Of a DNA stretch of 64,000 nucleotides, positions 17,278 to 26,120 are shown one piece after another. Position 1 is the first letter of the stretch; the number at the start of each line of letters is the position of its first letter. The notes below the pieces were generated by a model. It ran no database searches, had not been told where the DNA came from, and saw only the letters and a program-made list of their open reading frames with translations. Source of the stretch: Flavobacterium sp. PMTSA4. GTDB taxonomy: Bacteria > Bacteroidota > Bacteroidia > Flavobacteriales > Flavobacteriaceae. The stretch is taken from positions 2,914,001-2,978,000 of the forward strand of contig NZ_CP134890.1 of the NCBI RefSeq assembly GCF_032098525.1, written 5' to 3'. The position numbers and the translations under genes are program-made.

Positions 17278-17887
17278 CATTACACTTTATGGTGCCAGTG
17301 GTCACGGCAAAGTAATAGTCGACCTAGTAATGGCTTGTGATTTCAACATAAAAGCAATTATAGACGACAGCCCAAAAGTAGAACTTTTATTAGGTCACCT
17401 TGTAACAAAAACAAAGGATGCTAAGGAAGATTCATTGGGAAACACAATCATTAGTATTGGAAATAATAAAGTGAGAAAGAGGCTGAGTCAAATGTTAAAA
17501 ACAGATTTTGCAACTGCGATACATCCTTCGGCTACAGTATCACCTTTTGCTACAATTGAAGAAGGAACTGTAGTAATGGCTGGTGCAGTCATTAATCCGG
17601 AAGCAAACATTGGGAAGCATTGCATAATAAACACAAATGCAACCATTGAACATGATGCAAATATTGAAGATTTTGTGCACATTTGTCCTGGAGTAGCTCT
17701 AGCAGGTAATGTATCAGTAGGAGAAGGAACTCAAGTAGGAATTGGTACTTCAGTAATACAAGGAATTAAAATAGGAAAGTGGGTAACGATTGGAGCGGGT
17801 GCTGTGATAATCAATGACATTCCCGATTATGCAGTGGTAGTAGGGAACCCAGGAAAAATAATAAAATACAAGCAAGAAAATGACTAA
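17267..17887 (+). CDS. PglD-like UDP-4-amino-sugar N-acetyltransferase
   Basis: 206-residue NeuD/PglD-type acetyltransferase. The N-terminal Rossmann-like domain begins NNITLYGASGHGKVIVDLV, which binds the UDP-sugar; the C-terminal left-handed beta-helix (from about residue 85) contains NTNATIEHDANIEDFVHICP with the catalytic-His region, and ends VVVGNPGKII. It would acetylate the 4-amino group of UDP-4-amino-4,6-dideoxy-GlcNAc using acetyl-CoA, giving UDP-diNAcBac. It overlaps both neighbours, consistent with translational coupling. Confidence 0.87.
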   Translation: MENNITLYGASGHGKVIVDLVMACDFNIKAIIDDSPKVELLLGHLVTKTKDAKEDSLGNTIISIGNNKVRKRLSQMLKTDFATAIHPSATVSPFATIEEGTVVMAGAVINPEANIGKHCIINTNATIEHDANIEDFVHICPGVALAGNVSVGEGTQVGIGTSVIQGIKIGKWVTIGAGAVIINDIPDYAVVVGNPGKIIKYKQEND

Positions 17888-19016
17888 TTCAAAAATATGG
17901 CTTTCTTCACCACACATGGGTGGAACCGAACAAAAATACGTACAGGAAGCATTTGATACCAATTGGGTAGCACCTTTAGGACCTAATGTAACGGGTTTCG
18001 AACAGGATTTAGAAAGATACATAGGGGAATCAACACATGTGGCTGCTTTAAGTTCAGGTACTGCAGCAATTCATTTGGGATTAGTTTTATTGGGAGTTAA
18101 AGCAGGTGACGAAGTAATTTGTCAAAGTTTTACTTTTTCGGCTTCCGCAAATCCGATTGTCTATTTAGGGGCAACTCCAGTATTTGTGGATAGCGAATCA
18201 GAAACTTGGAACATTTGTCCGGTAGCTTTAGAAGAAGCAATTTTAGATAGAATTGCTAAAGGAAAAAAGCCAAAAGCAATCATAGCAGTACATTTATATG
18301 GTATGCCTTGTAAAATAGACGAAGTTTTAAAAATAGCAAACCAATACGAAATACCAGTTTTAGAAGACAGCGCAGAAGCACTAGGTAGTACATTTAAAAG
18401 AAAGCATTGTGGTACTTTTGGAAGTATAGGCATACTGTCATTCAATGGAAATAAAATAATAACGACTTCTGGAGGAGGCGCACTAGTTGCCAAATCCAAA
18501 GAAATAAAAGAAAAAGCAGTATTTCTGGCAACACAGGCAAGAGATCAAGCACCACATTACCAGCATTCTGAAATTGGATACAATTACAGATTAAGCAACA
18601 TCTCAGCCGGTATTGGTAGAGGTCAAATGGAAGTCTTAGACAAGCACATTGTATTAAGAAGAAGCATGCATACTTTTTATCAAGAACTTTTTCAAAACAT
18701 AGAAGAAATAAATGTTTTTAAGGAACCCAATTCCAATTTTTACTCAAACCATTGGTTAAGTTGCATACTCTTCAAAAACGAAACTACAGAAACAAGAAGA
18801 GAACGCTTAAGAGTAACCTTAGAAAATGAACAGATTGAGTCGCGACCATTGTGGAAACCAATGCACCTGCAACCCGTTTTCAAAGACCATCCATATTATG
18901 GAAATAACACAGCGAAATCTTTATTTACAAGAGGTTTATGCTTGCCTTCAGGTTCCAATCTAACGAATGAGGATAAAGAAAGGATTAGTAAGGTGATAAA
19001 TAATTTTTTTAAATAA
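17880..19016 (+). CDS. PglE-like UDP-4-keto sugar aminotransferase (DegT/DnrJ/EryC1)
   Basis: 378-residue PLP-dependent fold-type I aminotransferase. Features are SPHMGGTEQKYVQEAF at the N-terminus, ALSSGTAAIHLGL, VLEDSAEALGS (PLP-contacting Asp) and SFNGNKIITTSGGGAL, with the Schiff-base Lys at about residue 191. The MGGTE start is typical of PglE/WeeJ-like enzymes that aminate the C4 keto group of UDP-2-acetamido-4-keto-6-deoxyglucose with glutamate as donor. It follows and overlaps PglD by eight bases and precedes the 4,6-dehydratase, completing the pathway. Confidence 0.88.
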   Translation: MTNSKIWLSSPHMGGTEQKYVQEAFDTNWVAPLGPNVTGFEQDLERYIGESTHVAALSSGTAAIHLGLVLLGVKAGDEVICQSFTFSASANPIVYLGATPVFVDSESETWNICPVALEEAILDRIAKGKKPKAIIAVHLYGMPCKIDEVLKIANQYEIPVLEDSAEALGSTFKRKHCGTFGSIGILSFNGNKIITTSGGGALVAKSKEIKEKAVFLATQARDQAPHYQHSEIGYNYRLSNISAGIGRGQMEVLDKHIVLRRSMHTFYQELFQNIEEINVFKEPNSNFYSNHWLSCILFKNETTETRRERLRVTLENEQIESRPLWKPMHLQPVFKDHPYYGNNTAKSLFTRGLCLPSGSNLTNEDKERISKVINNFFK

Positions 19017-19051
19017 TACAGAAAATAGAAAAATTTTAAATCAAATTAATC

Positions 19052-19059
19052 TAAATTTG
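19052..19059 (+). promoter_or_regulatory. Candidate -7 element upstream of pglF-like gene
   Basis: TAAATTTG is an exact TAnnTTTG match 18 bases before the ATG at 19078. No clear TTG/TTTG is present at the -33 distance, so this may be a weak internal promoter or chance. Confidence 0.25.
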
Positions 19060-19077
19060 TTCCAATTGGATTGAAGT

Positions 19078-21030
19078 ATGGGGAATTCTATTTTTAAAGA
19101 ATTAAAAGAGATAATAATAAACAGAAAGTACAGCAATATTGGCTACTTGCCAAGATGGATTATATTCGTTATCGATGTTTTTATAGTGGCTGTAGCTTGC
19201 ATAGTAACGCATGTCATAATTAATAGTCTGAATGTAAAATTCAACCCAGTTGTTCCCTTCGTTTACAGATATTCAGGAGTAGTAATAGTCAATGCAGTTT
19301 GTTTCTATTATTTTAGAACCTATGCGGGAATCATTAGACACTCAACATTTATTGATGGAGTAAAATTGCTTACTGCTACATCAACTTCTTTTATATTTCT
19401 TGTTTTTTTTAATTATACAGTTCAAAATTTTTCAAATAAAAAAGTATTCCTTTCAACAGCTTTGTTCCTGACTTTTGTAATCTCATTTTTATTGCTGTTT
19501 TTGTTCCGTATTTTAGTAAAAAATATTTTTGAGAAATATTTGAGAGTTGGTGACCAAAAAAACTTAATAAAGGCGGTGATTTACGGTGCTGATGCTAATG
19601 CTATTTCCGTAGCCAATGCATTAAAAACAGAAAGTCCAGCAAGATTTAATCTTATTGCCTTTATTGACAAATACCAACAAGCAAAAACCTCAAAAAGTAT
19701 ACTAAACCTACCAATTGTAAATCAATCCAAAAATGTTCATGTCATCATGCGTTCGTTGCATGCTGAAGCACTTATTATTGCAGAGAAAAGTTTATCCAAA
19801 GAAGAAACAATTGCATTAGTGGAAGAGTGTTTAGAATACAACTTTAAAGTATACACAGTTCCATTAATTACAGATTGGGAAGACAATAAACAAATTTCCA
19901 ATCAGATTAAGAGTTTTGATATCGAGGATTTACTACATCGTAAACCAATTGTATTAGACAACAAAACGATTTCGTCCCAGATAAAAAACAAAGTAGTACT
20001 GATTAGTGGTGGAGCAGGTTCAATAGGAAGCGAAATAGTACGCCAGCTTATTAATTTTTTACCCGAAGAGATTATAATTTTAGACCAGGCAGAATCAGCG
20101 TTGAATTCATTGAAATTGGAAATTGAGTCGAAAGCTAAGACTATAAAGGTAAGAACCATTATTGCAGATATAAAAGACAAAGTTATAATAGAAAAAATAT
20201 TTGAAAAGTACAGACCCGATTTTGTATATCATGCTGCTGCTTACAAACACGTTCCTTTGATGGAGGAAAATCCTGCGCAGGCAGTTTTTACAAATGTGAT
20301 GGGAACTAAAAATGTAGCAGATTTGGCTAGAAAATTTAAAGCAGAAAAATTTGTATTAATTTCAACTGACAAAGCGGTAAATCCTAGTAGTGTAATGGGA
20401 GCAAGCAAACGAATTGCTGAGATTTACGTGCAGTCTTTAAACCAACATTTAGCTTTTGGAAACAATAAGATAAGTACAAAGTACATAACTACTAGATTTG
20501 GTAATGTTTTAGGGTCAAACGGTTCAATAGTACCATTGTTTGAGAAACAAATACAGGAAGGTGGACCTTTGACAATCACGCATCCCGAAATCATTCGTTA
20601 TTTTATGACCATACCCGAAGCTTGTCAGTTAGTGTTGGAGGCAGGTGCAATGGGTAAAGGAGGAGAAATATTTATTTTTGATATGGGTGAGCCAGTAAAA
20701 ATAATCGACTTAGCCAAAAAAATGATTCGTTTAGCAGGATACATTCCTGATAAGGATATACAAATAAAAGTTATAGGATTAAGACCAGGAGAAAAACTAT
20801 ATGAAGAGTTGCTAAACGACTCTACAAAAACATTACCAACACACAATACACAAATCATGATCGCCCAGGATACAATTCCTAATTTTGAAGAAGTTTCAAA
20901 ACACATTCAAGAATTGATTGAAAATGCCAATAATGTATCAAATAATGATTTAGTGGCATTAATGAAAAACATTGTTCCCGAATACAAAAGTATGAATTCT
21001 GATTTTCAGGTTTTAGATATTCAACAATAG
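19078..21030 (+). CDS. PglF/WbpM/CapD-like UDP-GlcNAc 4,6-dehydratase
   Basis: 650-residue membrane-anchored nucleotide-sugar dehydratase. Residues about 20-150 carry four hydrophobic segments; residues 160-280 form a CoA-binding-like Rossmann domain (AVIYGADANAISVANAL); the catalytic SDR domain begins near 305 with VVLISGGAGSIGSEIVRQL. The active-site segment STDKAVNPSSVMGASKR has Met where ordinary SDRs have Tyr, as in inverting or retaining UDP-GlcNAc 4,6-dehydratases of the WbpM/PglF group. It makes UDP-2-acetamido-4-keto-2,4,6-trideoxy-glucose for PglE. Full length for the family; about 60 bases separate it from the aminotransferase gene. Confidence 0.9.
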   Translation: MGNSIFKELKEIIINRKYSNIGYLPRWIIFVIDVFIVAVACIVTHVIINSLNVKFNPVVPFVYRYSGVVIVNAVCFYYFRTYAGIIRHSTFIDGVKLLTATSTSFIFLVFFNYTVQNFSNKKVFLSTALFLTFVISFLLLFLFRILVKNIFEKYLRVGDQKNLIKAVIYGADANAISVANALKTESPARFNLIAFIDKYQQAKTSKSILNLPIVNQSKNVHVIMRSLHAEALIIAEKSLSKEETIALVEECLEYNFKVYTVPLITDWEDNKQISNQIKSFDIEDLLHRKPIVLDNKTISSQIKNKVVLISGGAGSIGSEIVRQLINFLPEEIIILDQAESALNSLKLEIESKAKTIKVRTIIADIKDKVIIEKIFEKYRPDFVYHAAAYKHVPLMEENPAQAVFTNVMGTKNVADLARKFKAEKFVLISTDKAVNPSSVMGASKRIAEIYVQSLNQHLAFGNNKISTKYITTRFGNVLGSNGSIVPLFEKQIQEGGPLTITHPEIIRYFMTIPEACQLVLEAGAMGKGGEIFIFDMGEPVKIIDLAKKMIRLAGYIPDKDIQIKVIGLRPGEKLYEELLNDSTKTLPTHNTQIMIAQDTIPNFEEVSKHIQELIENANNVSNNDLVALMKNIVPEYKSMNSDFQVLDIQQ

Positions 21031-21072
21031 TAGAGTAATTGAAGCAGGTAGAACTTAGTTTAGTTATGTTTT

Positions 21073-21106
21073 TTTGGAATAAATTAAAAATCAAATTGTA
21101 GCTTTG
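21073..21106 (+). promoter_or_regulatory. Probable Bacteroidota-type promoter of wza-wzc
   Basis: TTTG at 21073-21076 and an exact TAnnTTTG match, TAGCTTTG, at 21099-21106 are spaced 22 bases apart, matching the -33/-7 promoter pattern of Bacteroidota. A start site near 21113 would leave a leader of about 40 bases before the ATG at 21154. This is the best promoter match I found in the window. Confidence 0.55.
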
Positions 21107-21153
21107 CAGGCTTTAAATTTAGAATTAAAAAATAAATTACTTAATTGTCACTT

Positions 21154-21933
21154 ATGAAAGTTTTACAACTTAAGAACTTAAAGAATTCAGTTTTTCTATT
21201 AATTATACTTTTTTTTGCTTCTTGTGCCAATAAGAAAGACATTCTTTATTACCAAGATATTAAATTAAACGGTAATGATTATATTAATTATTTGTCCAGT
21301 ACAATTCAGATAAATGATATTCTGTTTATTAAAGTTTCAGCATTGATTCCTGAGTCTGCAGAACCTTTTAATATACAAGCATACAGCTCAAACGGAAATA
21401 TCAACATGGAATCTTATAGAATTCAGGGATATTTAGTGTCACAAGAAGGAAATATAGTTTTCCCAATATTAGGAACCATTAATTTAGCAGGAAAGAGTAC
21501 TACAGAAGCTCAAGTGTTAATAGCCAAAATGCTAAATGATGGTGGCTTCATTAAAGAACCTACAGTTAGTGTTAGGGTTATTAATAGTAAAGTTACAGTA
21601 TTAGGTGAGGTAAAAGCGCCAGGAACATACAATTACGATGAACAAAATCTTACTTTAAATCAAGCCATCGGTCTTGCAGGTGATTTGACCATAAATGGAG
21701 TTAGAAAAGAAGTATTAGTAATAAGAGAAGTTAACGGGATTAGGACTTATGTGAACATCGATTTAACATCTTCTGATTGGTTTACTAGTCCGTATTATTA
21801 CGTGAAACAAAATGACATTATCATCGTAAAACCTAATGGGCCAAAAATAATGACTTCAGGCTATTTAAATAGTATTGGAACCACTTTAGGAATTGTATCA
21901 TTTGCATTAACATTATACTTGTTGTTAAAATAA
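21154..21933 (+). CDS. Wza-like polysaccharide export lipoprotein
   Basis: 259 residues from the ATG at 21154 (a TTG at 21145 is open but gives no better signal). The N-terminus is a lipoprotein signal ending LFFASC, with Cys24 the acylated residue. A polysaccharide biosynthesis/export domain (IQINDILFIKVSALIP) is followed by a SLBB-type region (VTVLGEVKAPGTYNY), and a C-terminal hydrophobic segment (GTTLGIVSFALTLYLLLK) probably spans the membrane. It should form the outer-membrane translocation channel that works with Wzc, encoded four bases downstream. Confidence 0.88.
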   Translation: MKVLQLKNLKNSVFLLIILFFASCANKKDILYYQDIKLNGNDYINYLSSTIQINDILFIKVSALIPESAEPFNIQAYSSNGNINMESYRIQGYLVSQEGNIVFPILGTINLAGKSTTEAQVLIAKMLNDGGFIKEPTVSVRVINSKVTVLGEVKAPGTYNYDEQNLTLNQAIGLAGDLTINGVRKEVLVIREVNGIRTYVNIDLTSSDWFTSPYYYVKQNDIIIVKPNGPKIMTSGYLNSIGTTLGIVSFALTLYLLLK

Positions 21934-21937
21934 TATT

Positions 21938-24349
21938 TTGATGGAGAACTTTCAATTAGATACTAAAGAATATCAAGAAGCACATAACGAAACCAATATA
22001 ATTGAACAAATTTTCAAGTACTTAAGATATTGGTATTGGTTTGTTTTATCGGTTTTAGTCTGTTTTTTCATAACAAAAAATTATTTAGACCATACGCTAT
22101 CAATTTATGAATCTAGAGCCAATATCAAAATTATAGATGATTCAAAAAGTAACTTTGTTATACCTAATGCAGGATCATACTTTTCTAGATCAAGGGTGAA
22201 TTTAGAGAATGAAATAGGGGTTTTGAAATCATACAAACTTTTAGAACAAGTGGTAAAAAATTTAGACCTGAATACACAATATTACACAGTAGGATATTTA
22301 AACAAAATTGAGTTGTGGAAAAACAAACCATTTAAAATGGAATGGTTGAATTCCTCGGTTGATTTTGATGCAAAGTCTTTTTCTTTTGAAATAGAAATAG
22401 TAAAAGGAGGTTTTAAAATCACAAACACAAATGAAAGAGAAAGTGATAAAGTTTATAAGTTCAATGAACAACAAATTGTTAACGGTATACCTTTTAAAGC
22501 AATACTACAGATAGGAACAAATCTAAATAATCTTATAGATAAAAAATACCTGATACAACACAGCTCGATAGAATCATCGGTAATAGGTTTATCCAACAAA
22601 TTAAAAATTGCAAATACCAATGAAGGAACAGATATATTAACACTTTCAATTGCCGCCAACAATAGTGATAAATCGGAAGCAGTTTTGAATGAAGTGATAA
22701 AGCAATATGATATTGATGGATTAAATGATAGAAGATTAGTTTCCGAGAGAACTATTGACTTTGTTAATAATAGATTTAAATCTTTAGAGCGAGAACTAGA
22801 TTCTATTGAAACCAATAAAGCGAGCTATAAACGTGAAAACGAATTAACGTTTATTGAAAATGACGCAGCAACAGCTTCTTCAGGAGTAATTGGCGCTAAA
22901 AACGATGTGTTCCAAACAGAAACCCAGATTGAGCTTTCAAAAATTTTAGAACAAACGGTTAAATCAGATAAAAGTCTAGGGCTGTTACCTACGAATATAG
23001 GAGTAATGAATTCAAATGTAAATGGATTACTTTCAGAATTTAATATTGTCGTTTTAGAGAGAGATAGAATGTTAGTAAGTGCAGGCGAAAATAATCCAAG
23101 AATTAAATTTTTGAACAATAAATTGTTGGAACTTCAAAAAAATATTCTAGAATCAATAAAAGCATATCAAAGAGAGTTACAAGTTTCTTTGTCACAAAAC
23201 AACCTTAACAAAAAAACCACTACTAATAAATTTAGTAACATACCTAATAATGAGAAAATATTAAATTCAATTGAACGTCAAAGAAGCATTAAAGAGTCTT
23301 TGTACATTCTTTTATTGCAAAAAAGAGAAGAAGCAGCAGTTAATTTAGCAATCACATCTTCTTCGATAAAGGTTATTGATTATGCCTTAACAGATAATAG
23401 CCCAATTGCTCCAAAAAAAGGCACTTTCTATATTGGTGCTTTAATTATTGGTTTAGCAATACCTTTTTTGATTTTATACGTTCTCTTTTTATTAGATGAC
23501 AAATTACACACTAAAGAAGATATTTTAAAGTTAACCAAAAATAAAATTATACTTTCAGAAATCCCGCATATTGATGCTGATGTAAAAATTACCAGTAGTA
23601 ATGATAGAACTTTATTAGGTGAATCATTTAGAATTTTAAGAACAAATTTAACATATGTTTTCCCTTTACAAAGTGAACCGTTAGGACAAACCATTATGGT
23701 TACTTCAACCATTAAAGGAGAAGGAAAAACATTCACAGCACTTAATTTATCGGTTTCATTTTCAATCTTAGACAAAAAAGTATTGCTTATTGGCGCCGAT
23801 ATGCGTAATCCTCAATTGCATAATTATTTAGACACCAATAAAACTTCATTAGGATTACAGGATTATCTACATAATACAGATGTCGATTGGCATTCAACGA
23901 TTCAAAAGAATCAGCTAAATAACAAGAATTTGAATGTAATTTTATCTGGGGCAATTCCTCCGAATCCAGCAGAATTACTTTCAAATGGTCGTCTTGAAAA
24001 ATTGATTAAGGAAGCCAGAAATGAATACGATTACATTATTATCGATACTGCACCAACACTTTTAGTAACGGATACACTTGTAATTTCACAGTTAGTAGAA
24101 ACGACATTATATGTTGTTAGAGCAGATTATACGCCAAAAAAAGTGCTTGAATTTTCTTTACAACTAAGTGAAAAAGGGAAATTAAAAAACATGGCCTATG
24201 TAATTAATAATGTAGGTTCAAATTACAAAGGATACAGTTATAGCTACAAGTACAATTATGCCTATGGTTACGGTTATGGTTATGAACAAGATGAATTAAA
24301 ACGAACTACATTTTTAGATAGAATACTATCACTTTTTAAAAGAAAATAG
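21938..24349 (+). CDS. Wzc-like polysaccharide co-polymerase and BY-kinase
   Basis: 803-residue fused chain-length regulator and bacterial tyrosine kinase. A first membrane helix lies near residues 35-50, a long periplasmic coiled-coil region follows, and a second helix is near 495-515. The kinase domain holds Walker A (STIKGEGKTFTALN, about residue 592), Walker A' (LLIGADMRNP) and Walker B (YIIIDTAPTLLVTD). The C-terminus, about residues 763-785, is a Tyr-rich cluster (YKGYSYSYKYNYAYGYGYGY) of likely autophosphorylation sites. It controls Wzy-dependent polymerisation and export with the Wza-like lipoprotein. It ends seven bases from the convergent phosphatase gene. Confidence 0.92.
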   Translation: MMENFQLDTKEYQEAHNETNIIEQIFKYLRYWYWFVLSVLVCFFITKNYLDHTLSIYESRANIKIIDDSKSNFVIPNAGSYFSRSRVNLENEIGVLKSYKLLEQVVKNLDLNTQYYTVGYLNKIELWKNKPFKMEWLNSSVDFDAKSFSFEIEIVKGGFKITNTNERESDKVYKFNEQQIVNGIPFKAILQIGTNLNNLIDKKYLIQHSSIESSVIGLSNKLKIANTNEGTDILTLSIAANNSDKSEAVLNEVIKQYDIDGLNDRRLVSERTIDFVNNRFKSLERELDSIETNKASYKRENELTFIENDAATASSGVIGAKNDVFQTETQIELSKILEQTVKSDKSLGLLPTNIGVMNSNVNGLLSEFNIVVLERDRMLVSAGENNPRIKFLNNKLLELQKNILESIKAYQRELQVSLSQNNLNKKTTTNKFSNIPNNEKILNSIERQRSIKESLYILLLQKREEAAVNLAITSSSIKVIDYALTDNSPIAPKKGTFYIGALIIGLAIPFLILYVLFLLDDKLHTKEDILKLTKNKIILSEIPHIDADVKITSSNDRTLLGESFRILRTNLTYVFPLQSEPLGQTIMVTSTIKGEGKTFTALNLSVSFSILDKKVLLIGADMRNPQLHNYLDTNKTSLGLQDYLHNTDVDWHSTIQKNQLNNKNLNVILSGAIPPNPAELLSNGRLEKLIKEARNEYDYIIIDTAPTLLVTDTLVISQLVETTLYVVRADYTPKKVLEFSLQLSEKGKLKNMAYVINNVGSNYKGYSYSYKYNYAYGYGYGYEQDELKRTTFLDRILSLFKRK

Positions 24350-24356
24350 TAACTTC

Positions 24357-25094
24357 TTAAAAGTCAAAAATAGAATTGTTTTGAAAAACTTGTGGCAAAT
24401 AGTCAAAGTTTTTCAGAACAATTTTTTTATTTAGAAAATCCAAATGTCTTGTATGATGTACATCAGATCCAATAAAATCAATTAAATTATTTTTAAGTAA
24501 AGCATCTGCAGACTTTGCTACTTTTTCTCCATAATATCCATTAGCAGAAAGCATGTTCATTTGAAAATAGCATCCAGCATTTTTTAATTTTTTATAATTA
24601 TCAATAGAGTTGTGATAAAAATTATACCGTTCAGGATGAGCCAAAATTGGTTTATAACCAGCGACTTGTAATTCAAATAAAATGTCAAATAATTGTATTG
24701 GAGGATTTAAATAGGATATCTCAACTAAGACGTAATTTTCTTTTACGGTTAGCAATTTTTCTTTCTTAAAAAGTTCATTAAATTCGGCATCAATCATGTA
24801 TTCAGCCGCAGCTTTAAAACGACTTCGTATTCCATTTATTGATAAATTTTGAAGTGTATTCTCTTTTTTTTCTGTAATATCTTCAGAACTATTTTTCCAA
24901 ATCTCACCCATAACATGTGGTGTGGTTACGAATTTTTTAATTCCTATTTTTTCAAGGCCTAAAAGGAGTGTTTCTGTTTCTTCAATTGTTCTAGCACCAT
25001 CATCAATATTTGGTAATAAATGGGAATGAATGTCAACATGATTTTCGGGAATAAAATCTTGTAAATAAGGCTTTTGTTTAAAAAAGTGAATCAA
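24357..25094 (-). CDS. CpsB/CapC-type tyrosine-protein phosphatase (PHP family)
   Basis: 245-residue PHP-fold metal-dependent phosphatase. HVDIHSHLLPNIDDGA gives the first metal ligands, TTPHVMGEIW the next, ILAHPERYN and GSDVHHTRHLDF the last. These proteins dephosphorylate the tyrosine cluster of BY-kinases; here the kinase is the convergent neighbour ending at 24349. The opposite orientation suggests independent expression from a promoter in the 25095-25158 region, where a minus-strand TAATTTTG (25121-25114) matches the -7 element. Length is normal for the family. Confidence 0.88.
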   Translation of the reverse strand: MIHFFKQKPYLQDFIPENHVDIHSHLLPNIDDGARTIEETETLLLGLEKIGIKKFVTTPHVMGEIWKNSSEDITEKKENTLQNLSINGIRSRFKAAAEYMIDAEFNELFKKEKLLTVKENYVLVEISYLNPPIQLFDILFELQVAGYKPILAHPERYNFYHNSIDNYKKLKNAGCYFQMNMLSANGYYGEKVAKSADALLKNNLIDFIGSDVHHTRHLDFLNKKIVLKNFDYLPQVFQNNSIFDF

Positions 25095-25113
25095 TGAATA
25101 TATTTTTAGAAAA

Positions 25114-25213
25114 CAAAATTAACAAAATAAAAAAGGAATAGAATTAAAAAAGAATAGATTGCCAAATAAAACTATTTATTTCTTTTATACAGTGCGCCTT
25201 ATTTATATATTTG
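25114..25213. promoter_or_regulatory. Candidate divergent promoter region, cpsB-like and wzm-like genes
   Basis: On the minus strand TAATTTTG (25121-25114) lies about 20 bases before the phosphatase start. On the plus strand TATATTTG (25206-25213) lies 17 bases before the ATG at 25231. Both match TAnnTTTG exactly, but neither has a convincing TTTG at -33, so the assignment is tentative. Confidence 0.3.
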
Positions 25214-25230
25214 CTGTTATTACACTTTAT

Positions 25231-26109
25231 ATGGTAATCAAAAAAAAGCACTTAATAAATTTCAATAACCAATCAAAAGATTGGGATTTAGTAATCAAAG
25301 GTCATACTTCACTTTTTGATATTAATTTTAAAGATGTATGGAATTACAGAGATTTATTGTTTTTGTTTGTAAAAAGGGATTTTGTTACAGTTTATAAACA
25401 AACAATTTTAGGACCATTATGGTTCTTTATCCAACCATTGCTTACAACAATTACTTTTACAATAGTATTTGGAACGGTTGCACAATTATCAACTGATGGC
25501 GCTCCAAAAATGATTTTTTATTTGGCAGGAATAACTTTGTGGACCTATTTTTCAGGTTGTTTGATGTCAGTTTCTAGCGTTTTCAACACAAATGCAAGTA
25601 TATTTGGTAAAGTGTATTTTCCTAGACTAATCATGCCGTTGACAGTTGTTATCTCAAATTTAATGAAATTTGGAGTGCAATTTATTTTATTTCTTGGGTT
25701 TGTGTTTTATTTTTTTTATCAAGGAAAAATACAGCCTAATTTTTATATTATACTGATGCCTTTAATTATTTTTTTGATGGCAGCAATTGCATTAGGTATA
25801 GGTTTAATTTTAACTGCTATGACAACCAAATATAAAGACTTAAACCAATTAATAACATTTGGTGTTCAGTTGTTTATGTATGTTACACCAGTTATTTATC
25901 CAAGTTCATCAATTCCTGATAATTATAAATGGATAGTAGATTTAAATCCATTAGTAAGTTTATTTGACTACATGCGTTTTGCCTTTTTGGGAATTGGTAA
26001 GTTTTCAATCGAATCATTGTTATTTCCAGCTGTTTTTTCAATAGCAATTGTAGCTGTTGGGATATTAATTTTTAATAAAACACAGAAGACATTTATTGAT
26101 ACCGTTTAA
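25231..26109 (+). CDS. ABC-2 polysaccharide exporter permease (Wzm-like)
   Basis: 292 residues from the ATG at 25231; a TTG at 25159 would add 24 hydrophobic residues that the family does not have. The motif LLFLFVKRDFVTVYKQTILGPLWFFIQP before the first membrane helix is split here as LFVKRDFVTVYKQTILGPLW and is diagnostic of Wzm/TagG/KpsM-type permeases. Six hydrophobic segments follow. It pairs with the ATPase gene 11 bases downstream to move a completed lipid-linked glycan across the inner membrane. Confidence 0.9.
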   Translation: MVIKKKHLINFNNQSKDWDLVIKGHTSLFDINFKDVWNYRDLLFLFVKRDFVTVYKQTILGPLWFFIQPLLTTITFTIVFGTVAQLSTDGAPKMIFYLAGITLWTYFSGCLMSVSSVFNTNASIFGKVYFPRLIMPLTVVISNLMKFGVQFILFLGFVFYFFYQGKIQPNFYIILMPLIIFLMAAIALGIGLILTAMTTKYKDLNQLITFGVQLFMYVTPVIYPSSSIPDNYKWIVDLNPLVSLFDYMRFAFLGIGKFSIESLLFPAVFSIAIVAVGILIFNKTQKTFIDTV

Positions 26110-26120
26110 TAAAAAAATTA

